This document shows positions 1-10,580 of a DNA stretch of 64,000 nucleotides, one piece after another; position 1 is the first letter of the stretch, and each line of letters starts with the position of its first letter. The position numbers were made by a program, and so were the translations under genes. The notes beneath the pieces were generated by a model that saw nothing but the letters and a program-made list of their open reading frames with translations, was not told the DNA's origin and did not search any database. Location: contig NC_135505.1 of assembly GCF_052857255.1 (NCBI RefSeq), positions 60,989,149 to 61,053,148 on the forward strand, in the 5' to 3' direction. The stretch comes from Amblyomma americanum. Its lineage: Eukaryota; Arthropoda; Arachnida; Ixodida; Ixodidae.

Positions 1-58
1 CCCGAACCTCAGTGACCACTGCACGGCACCGTCATCAACATCGAGCGTACAAGAAAAA

Positions 59-1660
59 GTGGCCAGCTCGGTTACGTCGTGCGCAAAGCTATCAAACAGC
101 GGACATTGCAGTCTTAGATGGTTTATAGCCCAACACTGCTTGCCATTGCCTGAAACTTCACGCAAGGATCTGCTTGGCATTTTGCTTGGCCTCTGCAGAA
201 ATTATATCGCACACCTGTGGTTCCAGATTAGCTTAGACCTGTCGCATTACCGCAGCAAAACGGGGGAGCTCCATCTCAAGATCAGACCCAGCCCCAGTTT
301 CCGAGTCTGGGTTGCCCCAATGCGCACCTCTGGCAGCCAACCAAGGGGAAACACCACCGTCGGTCCAGTGTCAAAAGTACGTTCGGAAATTTCTGCGTCT
401 ATTTGACGTTCCTGAATCGCGTCTCGACGAGCTACTGGCTACGACTGAAGCAATGAATAGGCAGACTCTGGCAGTGCTCGGTCCCGCAGTGGCCCATCCC
501 AAACAAGGTACTTTGCGGATGTCAGTCCGAAACTTTAGTGAGAATGTGAAATCCGGCATCTCCGCCGGCCGGTGGGTACTGCTGCTCAACCAGTACTTCA
601 CCTGGGCAGAGGTCGTCCACCGAAACAATGGTGCAAGTCGAGAACCCCGAACCCCGACCTCATCCCAGCATTTTTTTACCTCTTGGGACTGAACACGGAG
701 ATGCAGGAGACAATGATGTTTTGCTTGGTAACCAAGCTAGGATTGGACGACTGACATCTCCAACGGCACACTTGTGCTAATGGGGCTCCCTTCGTTGGTC
801 CACACGGACCTCTGCCTAGTGAAAGTGGAGAGCAGCGCAGGCGTTGCTTGGCTCAGCCTATTTTGTGGAAATCGTAGAGCAGCAGCCGTCGTTAAATATG
901 TGCGAGACTCCCTCACCGATGTTGTGATGCGCCACACCAGGACCTCATTCGACCTTAGGGCAAGGGACAACTTTGCCCTGCTGGACGAGAGAAGCCAGCA
1001 CACTCCCTGAGGAAACCTTCGGGCCCAGCTTATTCGGCAGCTGGGTGGATTTCATCAAATCGCGCAGACAGCTGCAGCAGTTCAGCTTGATCAACGTCCT
1101 AAAGCTGAGATCTGTCATCAGCCAACCATGGAGCCTTCACGGTGCACTCGTGACATCAAACGAGTACTTCCTGTTCCCAGTGTTTCACTCCGGCTTGTTG
1201 CTTGCGGCGAACTACGGTGGCACCGGAAGGCTCGTTGCAAACGAAGTCCTCACGGGCCTCTCCTGCGAGCTACTTTCGAGGGACAAGGAGCGACTGCTCC
1301 GCTACCACAACATCGCTCCTCCCAACGAAAGTGGCCCTACCCAGCACCAGCCGGTGTGGTCCCGAAACAGCGTTGACACTAAAGCTCTTTTGGTCACATT
1401 GGAAGATTACAGGCTGGGCTTCTTGCATCACGCTACCAGAACTCTTGCCCGGAAGCCAACTGTTGAAGAAGGCAGGCTTTAATTGTTTCTGTTGCCGCCT
1501 GCAATGCGCTTTGTTCGAGCGACGACTACGTAGGTGAGCTCTACGGGGACGCTAGCCGCCGCTGCAATGTGCCTGCTACAGCGCTGCACGAATTCAGGGC
1601 GGCCTTCCACTGTGACGCCCAAAATTACCCCCCAAATGTTTCAGCAGTGGGCGTTGTTTC
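59..1660 (+). pseudogene. M13 (neprilysin-like) peptidase pseudogene
   Basis: Reading successive frames gives pieces that line up in order with M13 zinc metallopeptidases. The N-terminal region includes SRKDLLGILLGL (about 155-190) and the helical part YVRKFLRLFDVPESRLDELL (about 380-440). A piece resembling the family's central domain follows at 774-970. The region equivalent to the catalytic domain (973-1482) contains NYGGTG followed by NEVLT, where active members have HExxH. The C-terminal piece near 1565-1640 reads RCNVPATALHEFRAAFHC, the usual M13 ending. The frame changes at least four times, so no continuous protein exists. No introns are seen, which suggests a retrocopy or a member of an intronless tick family. 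Both zinc histidines (1240-1242 Asn, 1252-1254 Thr) and the downstream zinc glutamate (Arg before NSVD) are gone. It could also be a non-catalytic paralogue damaged by assembly errors. Confidence 0.75.
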
Positions 1661-2469
1661 TCTTTTAAAGCCAGGAACTTCAAGAATTTTTTGTTGCAAC
1701 TCGTCATACGTAGTATGCGTGTCAGATAAGCCTCTGCTTACCGTTGTGTGGACTGTCTCAGCCGCTATGTGTATACTATTTGCACGTTGTGTTAGTAAAG
1801 TCCCTGATTTTCGATGTAGCTATGTATAGTGTGAATACGCCGTTTTTGTACGCATTCATTCAAGGCTTCCTGTAGACGTATCGAGGACATCTGTAGAGCA
1901 CCTTTGCATTACCTCTTTTCTCGCCGACGGAAGTGCAGCGATGTTGCGGAAGCAGGAAATTCTGCCTGCTAAGATTCTCCGTCGTTCCTTGTGCGCGCTA
2001 TTTGGTCTTCGCAGCTTTTTCTCTCCGTGAAGTCTTTTGGACGCTTATGGCACTTCGACAAACTCGCATTCGTGGTTTATTCGGAACCGCATGCGGAGTT
2101 TAGCACCTGGAAGAACGATAAATATAAAACGAGTATTACGAATATAATTACTAGTGCACTTCTCAGAGAACTTAGCTGAACCCGCTGGTGTCAGGCTCTC
2201 TACCTGTAGTTTTCACATCATTAGCAGCTAATGTGAATTTTTTTTGCTTGTCTCTCTTGTGTTAATGGCCTGCCATCGATACGGCCTGGAAGGGCGGCTT
2301 TGTGAAGACAAATGCTAGAAACAGGCACTGTAGGGAGATGGAGAAATGTGATGCCAACAGCGTCCGAGATTTGGATCCTCTCTGCAAACCATAGCGAAGC
2401 ACTTTTCGAACGCACTTTTGAGTTCTCATATTATTTTACCGGCCCACTCTTACAATCCAACAAACGCAG
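1661..2469. other. No gene seen
   Basis: AT-rich sequence following the M13 relic. Only short open frames with no recognisable motifs occur, and no clear repeat boundaries were found. Confidence 0.4.
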
Positions 2470-2732
2470 GGATATGACATACTAGTGGAAATAAAGGGAA
2501 ATGTGCTTGGGCAGGGCACGTAATTCGAAGGCAATATAACCGATGGTCCTTAAGGGTACCAGACTGGATTCCAAGAGAAGGCAAGCGTAGCAGGCGGCGG
2601 CAGAAAGTTAGGTGGCCGGATAAGAGAAGTTTGCTGGCATACGGTGAGCACAGCTGGCAAGTGACAAGGTTAACAGGAGAGGTATGTGAGAGGCCTTTGT
2701 CCTGCAGTGGACATAGGCTGATGATGATGAAT
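2470..2732 (+). mobile_element. 5'-truncated LINE 3' end, RTE-like
   Basis: One frame reads GHVIRRQYNRWSLRVPDW, then a Lys/Arg-rich stretch and RWPDK. This is the layout of the C-terminal end of RTE-type reverse transcriptase proteins (GH-x-RR...RW...W-P-R...GR...RW). The DNA then continues through a stretch that includes CCTGCAGTGGACATAGGC and ends in short GAT repeats (about 2717-2731), which looks like a LINE 3' tail. Everything upstream of the last part of the ORF is missing, as expected for a 5'-truncated insertion. The RTE assignment rests on motif memory only. Confidence 0.6.
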
Positions 2733-3159
2733 TGTTTCCATGGGGTGGACCACGCCCAGTGCCCGGTCGCTAAAAAACGAGACGCGATTGTCATTGACTG
2801 CCACGGCATGGATGGCGTGAAGTGAAAGGAAAGTGTACGAGCTTCGCCTTGTCTGCAAATGGCACAAAAATGGCGATCACATACTGGGACCGCCACCATG
2901 CAGCCAGAAGTCCCCTTCATTCAACGCGCGCCAGCAACGTGCAAAGAGATTCTTAGACTTTGTATTAGCGTTGACCTTGTTCGAAGAATATTCCCGAAGG
3001 TGTTGAGTTTTTCGCTACGAGGGATGTGCGCATTGGTATTACAACTCTTCTCAGTCACTGTAACGCCAACAAGGGCAAGCAAGGGCTCGGTCGATAGAGC
3101 AGCTCATCGCTGGCAGAAAATCTTTCTGTAGCATTCAACACCTCAACTCAATCTCTCTG

Positions 3160-3540
3160 TAGACGCAGCCAGCTACCCAAGACACAGAGCAATGCGGCAG
3201 TCGCAATAGACTACGCTCACAAAGAGCTAGCCAGCATCACCATAGGGTTGTACCTCTACTGAAGCAGAGGAGACTGCATGCGATTACTCCCGCAGTCGCC
3301 GAAGGACACAGAAGAGGCGAATCCCTGGCAATCATCTCGGACTCGCAGACTGCCTGTCGGAATTTCCTGCGAGGCAGAGTTGGCAAGAATGCTCCCCGCG
3401 TTCTAAGACGAGGTGGCTCAAGCGAAGAAAAACATTCTATCATGTGGGCACCGGGACACGCCGGCCTGGCCAGGAACCATGCGACGGGCGCCATCGCTCG
3501 AGGACACGCTAAACCACAGATGGCTCGAGTCAGTTAATTA
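3160..3540 (+). pseudogene. LINE RNase H domain fragment
   Basis: At 3324-3410 one frame gives ESLAIISDSQTACRNFLRG, where the SDSQ aspartate corresponds to a catalytic residue of retrotransposon RNase H. Further on, about 3430-3485, is IMWAPGHAGLARNHA, the W-x-P-x-H-x-G segment that ends such domains, normally followed by N-x-x-A. Stops and frame changes separate the two pieces, so this is a decayed fragment. No reverse transcriptase lies beside it in frame. Confidence 0.6.
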
Positions 3541-3594
3541 CCCAGACGTACGGCGACATACTGGAGCACCTTAGGGGACTAAGGAGGGTCTACA

Positions 3595-3610
3595 CCCCCC
3601 CCCCCCCCCC
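3595..3610. repeat. Poly-C tract
   Basis: An uninterrupted run of about 16 C residues. Similar runs occur at about 49817, 54822 and 58466. Length at such tracts is unreliable in sequencing. Confidence 0.9.
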
Positions 3611-3937
3611 AAAGCCATTTCAGTAAAGAGCAGACCGTAAGTTGGAGACAGCTACAAACACACATCCATGCTTGTTTATTCTAAGTATAGGATACACCCC
3701 ACTGCAAACAGGCCCACCTACGATTTCACTCTAGGGAATTAACCGCGATGTCAAGAGAACCGGTCAACGCCATTGGCTGTCGCTGCCTTCTCGGGGGAAG
3801 AGGGGAAAGGAGACCCCCCCCCTCCTTATCTAACGAGTCCCAGATGCGGGTATAGCCCGAAGTACCGCAGAGCCACCGCCGTCAGCAGAAACCTAGCTGA
3901 CCCGTGGCGATAGAGAGAGGCAGTCGATGTAGAAGGT

Positions 3938-4036
3938 GGCTCCTCTCCGGTTGCCATGGTAACGGCGCATGAGCACAGCTGGCCTCTCGCATGTACCGCG
4001 AAATGCTCGACTGGTAGCCGAGTGTAGCTCCCACTA
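3938..4036. repeat. 3' end of a short interspersed element
   Basis: This stretch is nearly identical to 7676-7776: both share GGTTGCCATGGTAA, a segment beginning GTACCGCGAAATGCTCGACT, and an end resembling GTAGCTCTCGCTAC. The same terminal motif closes other elements in the window (for example near 8512-8524), so it marks the edge of a repeat family. Confidence 0.6.
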
Positions 4037-4043
4037 CAATAAT

Positions 4044-4335
4044 AATAATTGGTTTTGGGGGAAAGGAAATGGCGTAGTATCTGTCTCATATATCGGCGGA
4101 CACCTGAACCGCGCCGTAAGGGGATAAAGGAGGGAGTGAAAGAAGAAAGACGTGCCGTAGTGGAGAGCTCCGGAATAATTTCGACCATCTGGACATCTTC
4201 AACGTGCACTGGCATCGCACAGCACACGGGCGCCTTAGCGTTCTGACTACATAAAAACGCAGCCTCCGCGGTCGGGTTCGAACCCGGGAACTCCGGATCA
4301 GTAGCCGAGTGCCCTGAGCCACCGCGGCGGGTCCG
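4044..4335 (-). repeat. tRNA-derived SINE, family II
   Basis: Read on the minus strand, the element starts with a tRNA-like head containing GGTGGCTCAGGGCACTCGGC (pol III A box) and GGGTTCGAACCC (B box). The body carries CACTGGCATCGCACAGCACACG in opposite orientation and ends near 4044. Copies of the same body occur at 45085-45350 (-), 63880-63965 (-) and, partially, 43510-43632 (+). It is related to SINE family I by the conserved ...AATTTCGACC... and ...CGTGCACTG... segments. Confidence 0.75.
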
Positions 4336-4352
4336 TAGGTGATATCCATATC

Positions 4353-4551
4353 AGTTTTTTTGAATTTCGAAAACGTGGTTACGCTCGGTGCTGTTGCCCA
4401 ACAAACTTTGGCTACTTCGACGACTTACGTGCAATGGAGAGGTTGCTTTGCCTGCAGGCTTCTTAAAAGCGCATGTATTTTGGCGCGATGCGGCCAAAAT
4501 TTGTTGGTCAACAGCGGCGAGGGTAACCACGTTTTCGATATCCAAAAAACT
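4353..4551. mobile_element. Foldback MITE-like element
   Basis: The two ends are inverted copies of one another over about 60 bases: the left arm begins AGTTTTTTTGAATTTCGAAA and runs through CGTGGTTAC and CCAACAAA, and the right arm reads back as AGTTTTTTGGATATCGAAAA with the same following motifs. The centre is about 80 bp and has no coding capacity. No clear target-site duplication was found, so the superfamily is undetermined. Confidence 0.7.
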
Positions 4552-4877
4552 AACATTCATATTAATTACGCTAGGCTACACGCCTCTCAATAATTCAGGG
4601 GCCTAATAGTAATGGTTAGAAACTTTACTCTCCAATATTGGTTAACCAGCCTGCTAGTTAGCACGTCTTAGCTGTATTCTGAAGTGCTACACCACCGACA
4701 ATCCAATGCCGAAAAAGTGTTCAAACTCAAAAAAATTGTGTAATTTCTGGTTTGTGACATCACAAAATCATAACTGAAGGAAGCATTATTGCTTAATGTA
4801 CATACACAAGCCACTGGCTCCAACAGGAGGGTCTCAGATTTTGAGTATGTAAGGTCTTGAAAATTTTGTTCTCTAGG

Positions 4878-6220
4878 TGCATGCTGGTGTTCCATTACGT
4901 ACCTCTTCTGGTTTATGTAGCGTTTCTGTAGCTTGATGTGAGTGCCGCATGCTTCGTGCTGGACACAGTCTTTTTGACAGCGTGCGATACTATACTGTTC
5001 AAGTCTCGTTCGCAAATATATCGGCGTTGGGCCTAACAAATGCTCCATTGTAATTAGCTGCGGAACTTTGTTTCTTCACATCTATATTTCAGAAAATGCA
5101 AATTTGGCTTCACGAATATTTTCACGTGTACTCACCAGTAAAAAAGTGATTCCTCATTGGGCCGTAGTGTAGGGCTCAGCATGGCCCGGCCTTGGGCCAT
5201 GCTGAGCGAGCTATGCTTTACAAGCGAGCATTGGAGAAAAGCAAAATGAAGTGTCGTATCGTTGTCATGGCAGAGGTATCCAGAAAAAAAAATGGCAGTG
5301 GCTTAGCTCTGCTATGTCAGGATATACGTAGCGAGAGGTACGTTTCCCTGGCCGAGCTTGTTGTGGTCACTGTGTTTGGCAATGAGAGACATTGGTGTGG
5401 TGGCACGAAGCGCCGAGAGAGCAGACGAGGCTGCATTGAGGGGTATCGGGAACGCCCCTTTATTCCGATGACTGTCGCTTATATAGAGATGAGATGAATG
5501 ATGGGTAGCACCTCCTATACACACACAATTGGGTATACGCATCTTTTATTCATTTTGCTAGACAGAGACGAAGATTGCCCGACAGTCTGTGAAGTACAAT
5601 TCAGCGGTCTCAATTTTGTGGATACAGTATTTCGATTTGGTAGAGCCTCTTTCGTATAAAAGCTCTATAGTAGTTCCCCATTGTGTAGTCTGAACGTGAG
5701 GGTCCGAAGCTAAATTCAAGTCAAACTTTTCTTTCATACACTAAGAGAGTCCTGTTTCCTATTGAAGTCACCCAAAGTCAAACACAGCTGTGAAACTGTG
5801 CCGTGGGCTGGTATACACATGCCAACCACATCAATCGTCTACTTGACAGATGTTCCCGGTGCCACGTAGACTCCTTGGATGATAATGTGGCTTTCCAGAA
5901 GCCGAACACCAGCAGACTTCACCATTATACATCGCGATCGAAGGGAGATGTCTAACAGCAGTGATACTTTGTTTCACGTACACACAGACTCCAGCGTTCT
6001 TATTTGGATCAAGCCAACTTCCAGGCGACTTCAGGATCGGAAGTGTTAATCTTCTCTTGTCTATACTGCCGTTTAGCAGCGGCTGTACTCTCCTTCTCTG
6101 CACGCATTTCAAACACTGTGATACAGACGCCCACTGCATCCCCGCCTTTTATACGCAATCCTGCGCATGCGACGCGGGGTTCGGGTGATAGAGCGGCGTG
6201 CGGTGACAAAGAACGCAGCG
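4878..6220. repeat. 1.34 kb tandem duplication, copy 1
   Basis: This block recurs directly downstream at 6222-7569. The offset is 1344 bases at the left and 1349 at the right; a 2-base and a 3-base insertion in copy 2 explain the change. Hand comparison shows only scattered substitutions. It contains a strong hairpin at 5174-5207 and the motif GGCAGTGGCTTAGCTCTG near 5293. No protein motif is recognised in any frame. Confidence 0.9.
5174..5207. repeat. Perfect 14 bp hairpin
   Basis: GCTCAGCATGGCCC is followed by six bases and its exact reverse complement. The same hairpin recurs at 6518-6551 in the second copy of the duplication. Confidence 0.9.
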
Positions 6221-6221
6221 A

Positions 6222-7569
6222 TGCATGCTGGTGTTCTATTACGTACCTCTTCTGGTTTATGCAGCGTCTCTGTAGCTTGATGCGAGTGCCGCATACTTCT
6301 TGCTGGACACAGTCTTTTTGACAGCGTGCGATACTATACTGTTCAAGTCTCGTTCGCAAATATATCGGTGTTGGGCCTAACAAATGCTCCATTGTAATTA
6401 GCTGCGGAACTTTGTTTCTTCACATCTATATTTCAGAAAATGCAAATTTGGCTTCACGAATATTTTCACGTGTACTCACCAGTAAAAAAGTGATTCCTCA
6501 TTGGGCCGTCGTGTAGGGCTCAGCATGGCCCGGCCTTGGGCCATGCTGAGCGAGCTATGCTTTACAAGCGAGCATTGGAGAAAAGCAAAATGGAGTGTCG
6601 TATCGTTGTCATGGCAGAGGTACCCAGAAAAAAAAATGGCAGTGGCTTAGCTCTGCTATGTCAGGATATACGTAGCGAGAGGTACGTTTCCCTGGCCGAG
6701 CTTGTTGTGGTCACTGTATGTTTGGCAATGAGAGACATTGGTGTGGTGGCACGAAGCGCCGAGGGAGCAGACGAGGCTGCATTGAGGGGTATTGGGAACT
6801 CCCCTTTATTCCGATGACTGTCGCTTATATAGAGATGAGATGAATGATGGGTAGCACCTCCTATACACACACAACAATTGGGTATACGCATCTTTTATTG
6901 ATTTTGCTAGACAGAGACGAAGATTGCCCGATGGTCTGTGAAGTACAATTCAGCGGTCTCAATTTTGTGGATACAGTATTTAGATTTGGTAGAGCCTCTT
7001 TCGTATACAAGCTCTATAGTAGTTCCCCATTGTGTAGTTTGAACGTGAGGGTCCGAAGCTAAATTGAAGTCAAACTTTTCTTTCATACACTAAGAGAGTC
7101 CTGTTTCCTATTGAAGTCACCCAAAGTCACACACAGCTGTGAAACTGTGCCGTGGGCTGGTATACACGTGCCAACCACATCAATCGTCTACTTGACAGAT
7201 GTTCCCGGTGCCACGTAGACTCCTTGGATGATAATGTGGCTTTCCAGAAGCCGAACACCAGCAGACTTCACCATTATACATCGCGATCGAAGGGAGATGT
7301 CTGACAGCAGTGATACTTTGTTTCACGTACACACAGACTCCAGCGTTCTTATTTGGATCAAGCCAACTTCCAGGCGACTTCAGGATCGGAAGTGTTAATC
7401 TTCTCTTGTCTATACTGCCGTTTAGCAGCGGCTGTACTCTCCTTCTCTGCACGCATTTCAAACGCTGTGATACAGACGCCCACTGCATCCCCGCCTTTTA
7501 TACGCAATCCTGCGCATGCGACGCGGGGTTCGGGTGATAGAGCGGCGTGCGGTGACAAAGAACGCAGCG
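6222..7569. repeat. 1.35 kb tandem duplication, copy 2
   Basis: Second copy of the block at 4878-6220, head to tail with it. Copy 2 continues without a break into 7570-7776, which ends in the GTAGCTCTCGCTAC motif, so copy 2 keeps the original 3' continuation and copy 1 does not. This suggests the duplication arose inside a larger repeat element. Confidence 0.9.
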
Positions 7570-7776
7570 CAGCTGTGGTATCGGCGCATGCGCACAACTT
7601 CTCATCCGCGTGGCGTCACGCTCGGCTTTGACGGTGGAGTGGGCACGTGGCCACGGCGAAGCGCAGCACTTTGCTTCTCTTCGGTTGCCATGGTAATGGC
7701 GCATGCGCACAACTGGCCTCTCCCATGTACCGCGAAATGCTCGACTGGTAGCCCAGTGTAGCTCTCGCTACAAAAA
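7570..7776. repeat. 3' portion of interspersed repeat
   Basis: GC-rich segment joined to copy 2 of the duplication. Its last 100 bases match 3938-4036 and it ends in GTAGCTCTCGCTAC, a terminus shared by several short elements in this window. Confidence 0.55.
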
Positions 7777-8205
7777 CTAACCTACGGGTCTCGAACTATC
7801 GCCGGCGCAAAACCAGCAGCAATCGCTACCCCATGCCTTCGACAATTCAGCTACCGCAGTAAAGTGTCTCTCGCCGTCTAAAACATAAGAAAATTGTGCG
7901 TCTGTGGAGTAGAGGAAAGGATAAAAGTGCGTTAATCACAAAGACTTTAGTTCATTTCGGAAATTTATTCTGTGTGCGTTAAAAAAGCACGAATGTTGGA
8001 TGTGCGATAGTTTGTTTTTAATGACGAGTTCACCAGTCCCCAAGTACACTGAAGTAGTCGAAACTAAACGGAGTTTCCTGCCCCTGACCAGAAAGTAGTG
8101 GCAAGACCCAACCGTGTGCGAAGCCGAGAGTGAACGACTTCGTGGCCAAATCGACACTTCACTTCTTCAGCCGATGGCCGAGAGCGAAAACTGTCGCTTC
8201 TTTTC
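7777..8205. other. No gene seen
   Basis: Unique-looking sequence between two interspersed repeats. No supported ORF or motif. Confidence 0.35.
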
Positions 8206-8211
8206 CCCATT

Positions 8212-8525
8212 TACAAAAAAAAATTGGCGGTGGTTTAGCTCTGGTTAAACTGGAGTGACGCGATAGCTACAGCTGGCCGAGTGGAACTTGCTCAGTTGAA
8301 CTGCAAAGTCAGTCTTTCGCCGCTCCGTTTTGCTGGGCGTTCCTTCATCTTCGTCCCACTTGACACGGCGCATGCGCACAGCTGTTGCAGCTCGGTTTCG
8401 CCGGCGCGCCGCGCCGCCAGCAGCAGCAGCAGCTGCTCCGCACCATGTGCCGCCGCCACGGTCAAGTGCCACGGCCATGCTGAAGGCTCGAAATAGCACC
8501 GTAATTTAGCTATCGCTACAAAAGA
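8212..8525. repeat. Short interspersed element, TAGCTCTGG/GCTATCGCTAC family
   Basis: Starts after an A-run with GGCGGTGGTTTAGCTCTGG and ends with TTTAGCTATCGCTACAAAA. Large parts match 18365-18667: both share GGAGTGACGCGATAGCTACA and a stretch beginning GCAAAGTCAGTCTTTCGCCG. The other copy is split by the gypsy element, so this intact copy shows the empty site. No coding motif is present. Confidence 0.65.
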
Positions 8526-8705
8526 CGATACGAACAGATCCAGCGCAACCGTACCTTTGTGTCTTTTCAGCATCTTTAAACCTCTGATTACAGCTGGATG
8601 CAAGGCTGCAAGCAAGAATACATACGATCTTTGCTCCATTTCCGGTTACTCCTATTCATGAATATGAACTGCCAGCAACCCCTCCTGTATAAACTGCACT
8701 TAATA

Positions 8706-8800
8706 AAGAAGAGCTGAAGAAGCTTAGTAAGGAGCTAAGAAGAAGCTTAGTAAGAAGCTAAGAAGAAGCTTAAGAAGAAGCTTAGTAAGCTACGACAGCC
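8706..8800. repeat. Minisatellite based on AAGAAGCTTAGTAAG
   Basis: Several imperfect head-to-tail repeats of a unit like AAGAAGCTTAGTAAGAAGCT with frequent HindIII-like AAGCTT cores. Confidence 0.8.
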
Positions 8801-9889
8801 AAAAGTTGTGTCTGTTACTTTGGTCTGCACATGTTTAAACCACAAAAGTTCTAAAGTAAAACAGTTCTCCAAACGGACTGTGTGCCTCGAATAGCAATGA
8901 GAGGAGGTCTGCTTTGTAGGCTGTCAGATTAAGAGAACATTTCCAATAAATATCATATACCCACCTCACTTTGGCCTCCTCTGCGTTCGCCTTCTATTGG
9001 AACCTATTCTGTTACCCTATGGGAGCAGCAGCTATCTAATCTTCCTGTTACATAACCTGCCTGAACATGTTCTTCATTCTAAGCCACCTTTTACATTGGC
9101 AGGGACTCTTGCAGTGACGTGCAAATTGCAGTGACTGATCCCAGCAGTATTTCACTAGAAAAGAAAAAAATGCAATGCAGCAGCAGTTGAACTAGAAGCT
9201 TTTATTTAATACTAAGCAAAGGAAGTCCTAGCGAGGTCCAGAAACGGCCCTCGTGTGACATTACGCTCCCAGACACACACACACAACAGCACACACATCT
9301 GTACATCGGCACGTGACACTTGGCGGACAGCTGCTCGAAACCGGCACGCTCTCCAGAGACCAGTAGAGAAGAGGGGAAGGAGGCAGCAAGACTTCGGGGT
9401 GGGAGAAACCTCCGGTCTGTTGGAACAGTTCCGGCACAGTTCAGAGGCACAGCACTTATATCAGTTGCTGAGCCTGGCTTTGTCCAGCGAAGACGGTCAC
9501 GGTCGCCCATGCAAAGCAAGGCAAGGCAGCAAACAGCATTAAAAAGTGTCATTTGTGGCAGCTACTTTGGACACTAGTAGTGACACTTTCGACCAGAAGC
9601 ATGGGCCTCCTTCCTTTGAGTTACAGGAAAGAGACATGCCCAAATGCAACTGTATGGAACAAGATGGGACAAAATGTGTCCTGTCCTCTTCCATCCTCAG
9701 TCCTTGTCATAATAGTCACGCTGTCCTTGCCCGAAAATTTTAAACATAACATTCTTCCCCACAACCTTAAATTTTTGTCTTTCAAGCCAGTATTTTCGAG
9801 AAGTCAGTGGGCCACAGCTTAAGTCATAATTCCACTGGCAGCCGAGACATCACACAACAACTTATTCGTGTGCCATCTGGACAGGAAAA
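8801..9889. other. No gene seen; small CA repeat
   Basis: No supported coding region. A short CA dinucleotide run lies at about 9272-9285. The open frames at 9202-9577 have no recognisable domains and mirror one another on both strands. Confidence 0.35.
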
Positions 9890-10005
9890 CAGTTGGAAAG
9901 CAAAAAAATGGCTGCGGTTTAGCTCTGGTACAGTGAACTAGAATATTGGGTAGTGTGCTCACTGCGCCGCGTCTCCACAGGCTGAGGTGAAGCTGCCGGT
10001 GTCGA
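9890..10005. repeat. Interspersed element fragment
   Basis: Begins after an A-run with ATGGCTGCGGTTTAGCTCTGG, like the element at 8212. Its next part (about 9930-9995) matches the reverse complement of about 18310-18360, including TAGTGTGCTCACTG. It looks like a rearranged member of the same repeat group. Confidence 0.5.
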
Positions 10006-10099
10006 CATTTAGTTTCCCGCTTGTCCGCTAGGTGCCGCCGCCCTTCCGAACACTGTAGTCGCCGTGGCACAAGTAGGCGCAGTGATGCGCTTAGGAGTC

Positions 10100-10160
10100 G
10101 TTTTTAACGCGACAGCGTTAAGGACCCCGTGTCGCAGAAAAGCCGATGTTGTCGGCCGTG
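10100..10160 (-). repeat. Tail fragment of SINE family III
   Basis: Contains the near-palindrome TTAACGCGACAGCGTTAA, which ends the SINEs at 30826 (+), 41957 (-) and 46444 (-). No tRNA-like head is attached here. Confidence 0.5.
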
Positions 10161-10163
10161 AGC

Positions 10164-10421
10164 AAAAAATCCCTCCTCCTCGCCAAATTTACATTTTTCA
10201 AAACCAAGGAGCTGATTTTTTCAAACAGCTGTAAGTTAAAAGGCACGGATTACAGCATAGGGGAGGACTTTTCACGCCCTGTCCGAGAAGCGCGAAAGCA
10301 CCTTGTAAAATTTGCCAAGGCTACTACCACTAAATTTTCCTTGCGCTACAAAACCTTGTGCATCGGTTCTAACCGCTGTGCCTTCGACGAGTCATCACAA
10401 TCAGTACATGAAATCTCATAG
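10164..10421 (+). pseudogene. LINE ORF1 C-terminal remnant
   Basis: A frame reading ...LKGTDYSIGEDFSRPVREARKH... fits the C-terminal domain of L1/CR1-type ORF1 nucleic-acid-binding proteins, in which an EDFS-x-x-VR-x-x-R motif is common. Only the last part is present and there is no credible start. The stop lies at 10419-10421, about 160 bases before the endonuclease piece. Confidence 0.6.
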
Positions 10422-10580
10422 CATACGACTTATCGTCGCGCTACTAATCTTCCTCGTTAAAGCCTTCGCGGTAAACTGCCAAATCTTTCTTTTTCTATTA
10501 TCTTTACCAACATACGTAGTTTCCTCTGAAAGCGTGAACACATTTGTAATCTTGTTTCATCATCTGCCAGCAATATACTC

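Noticed and set aside
4668..6392. Parallel frames of 126-127 codons beginning MEHLLGPTPIY on the minus strand, in both duplication copies
   Set aside because: Conservation comes from the tandem duplication itself. No domain is seen, and the frames diverge after the shared part.
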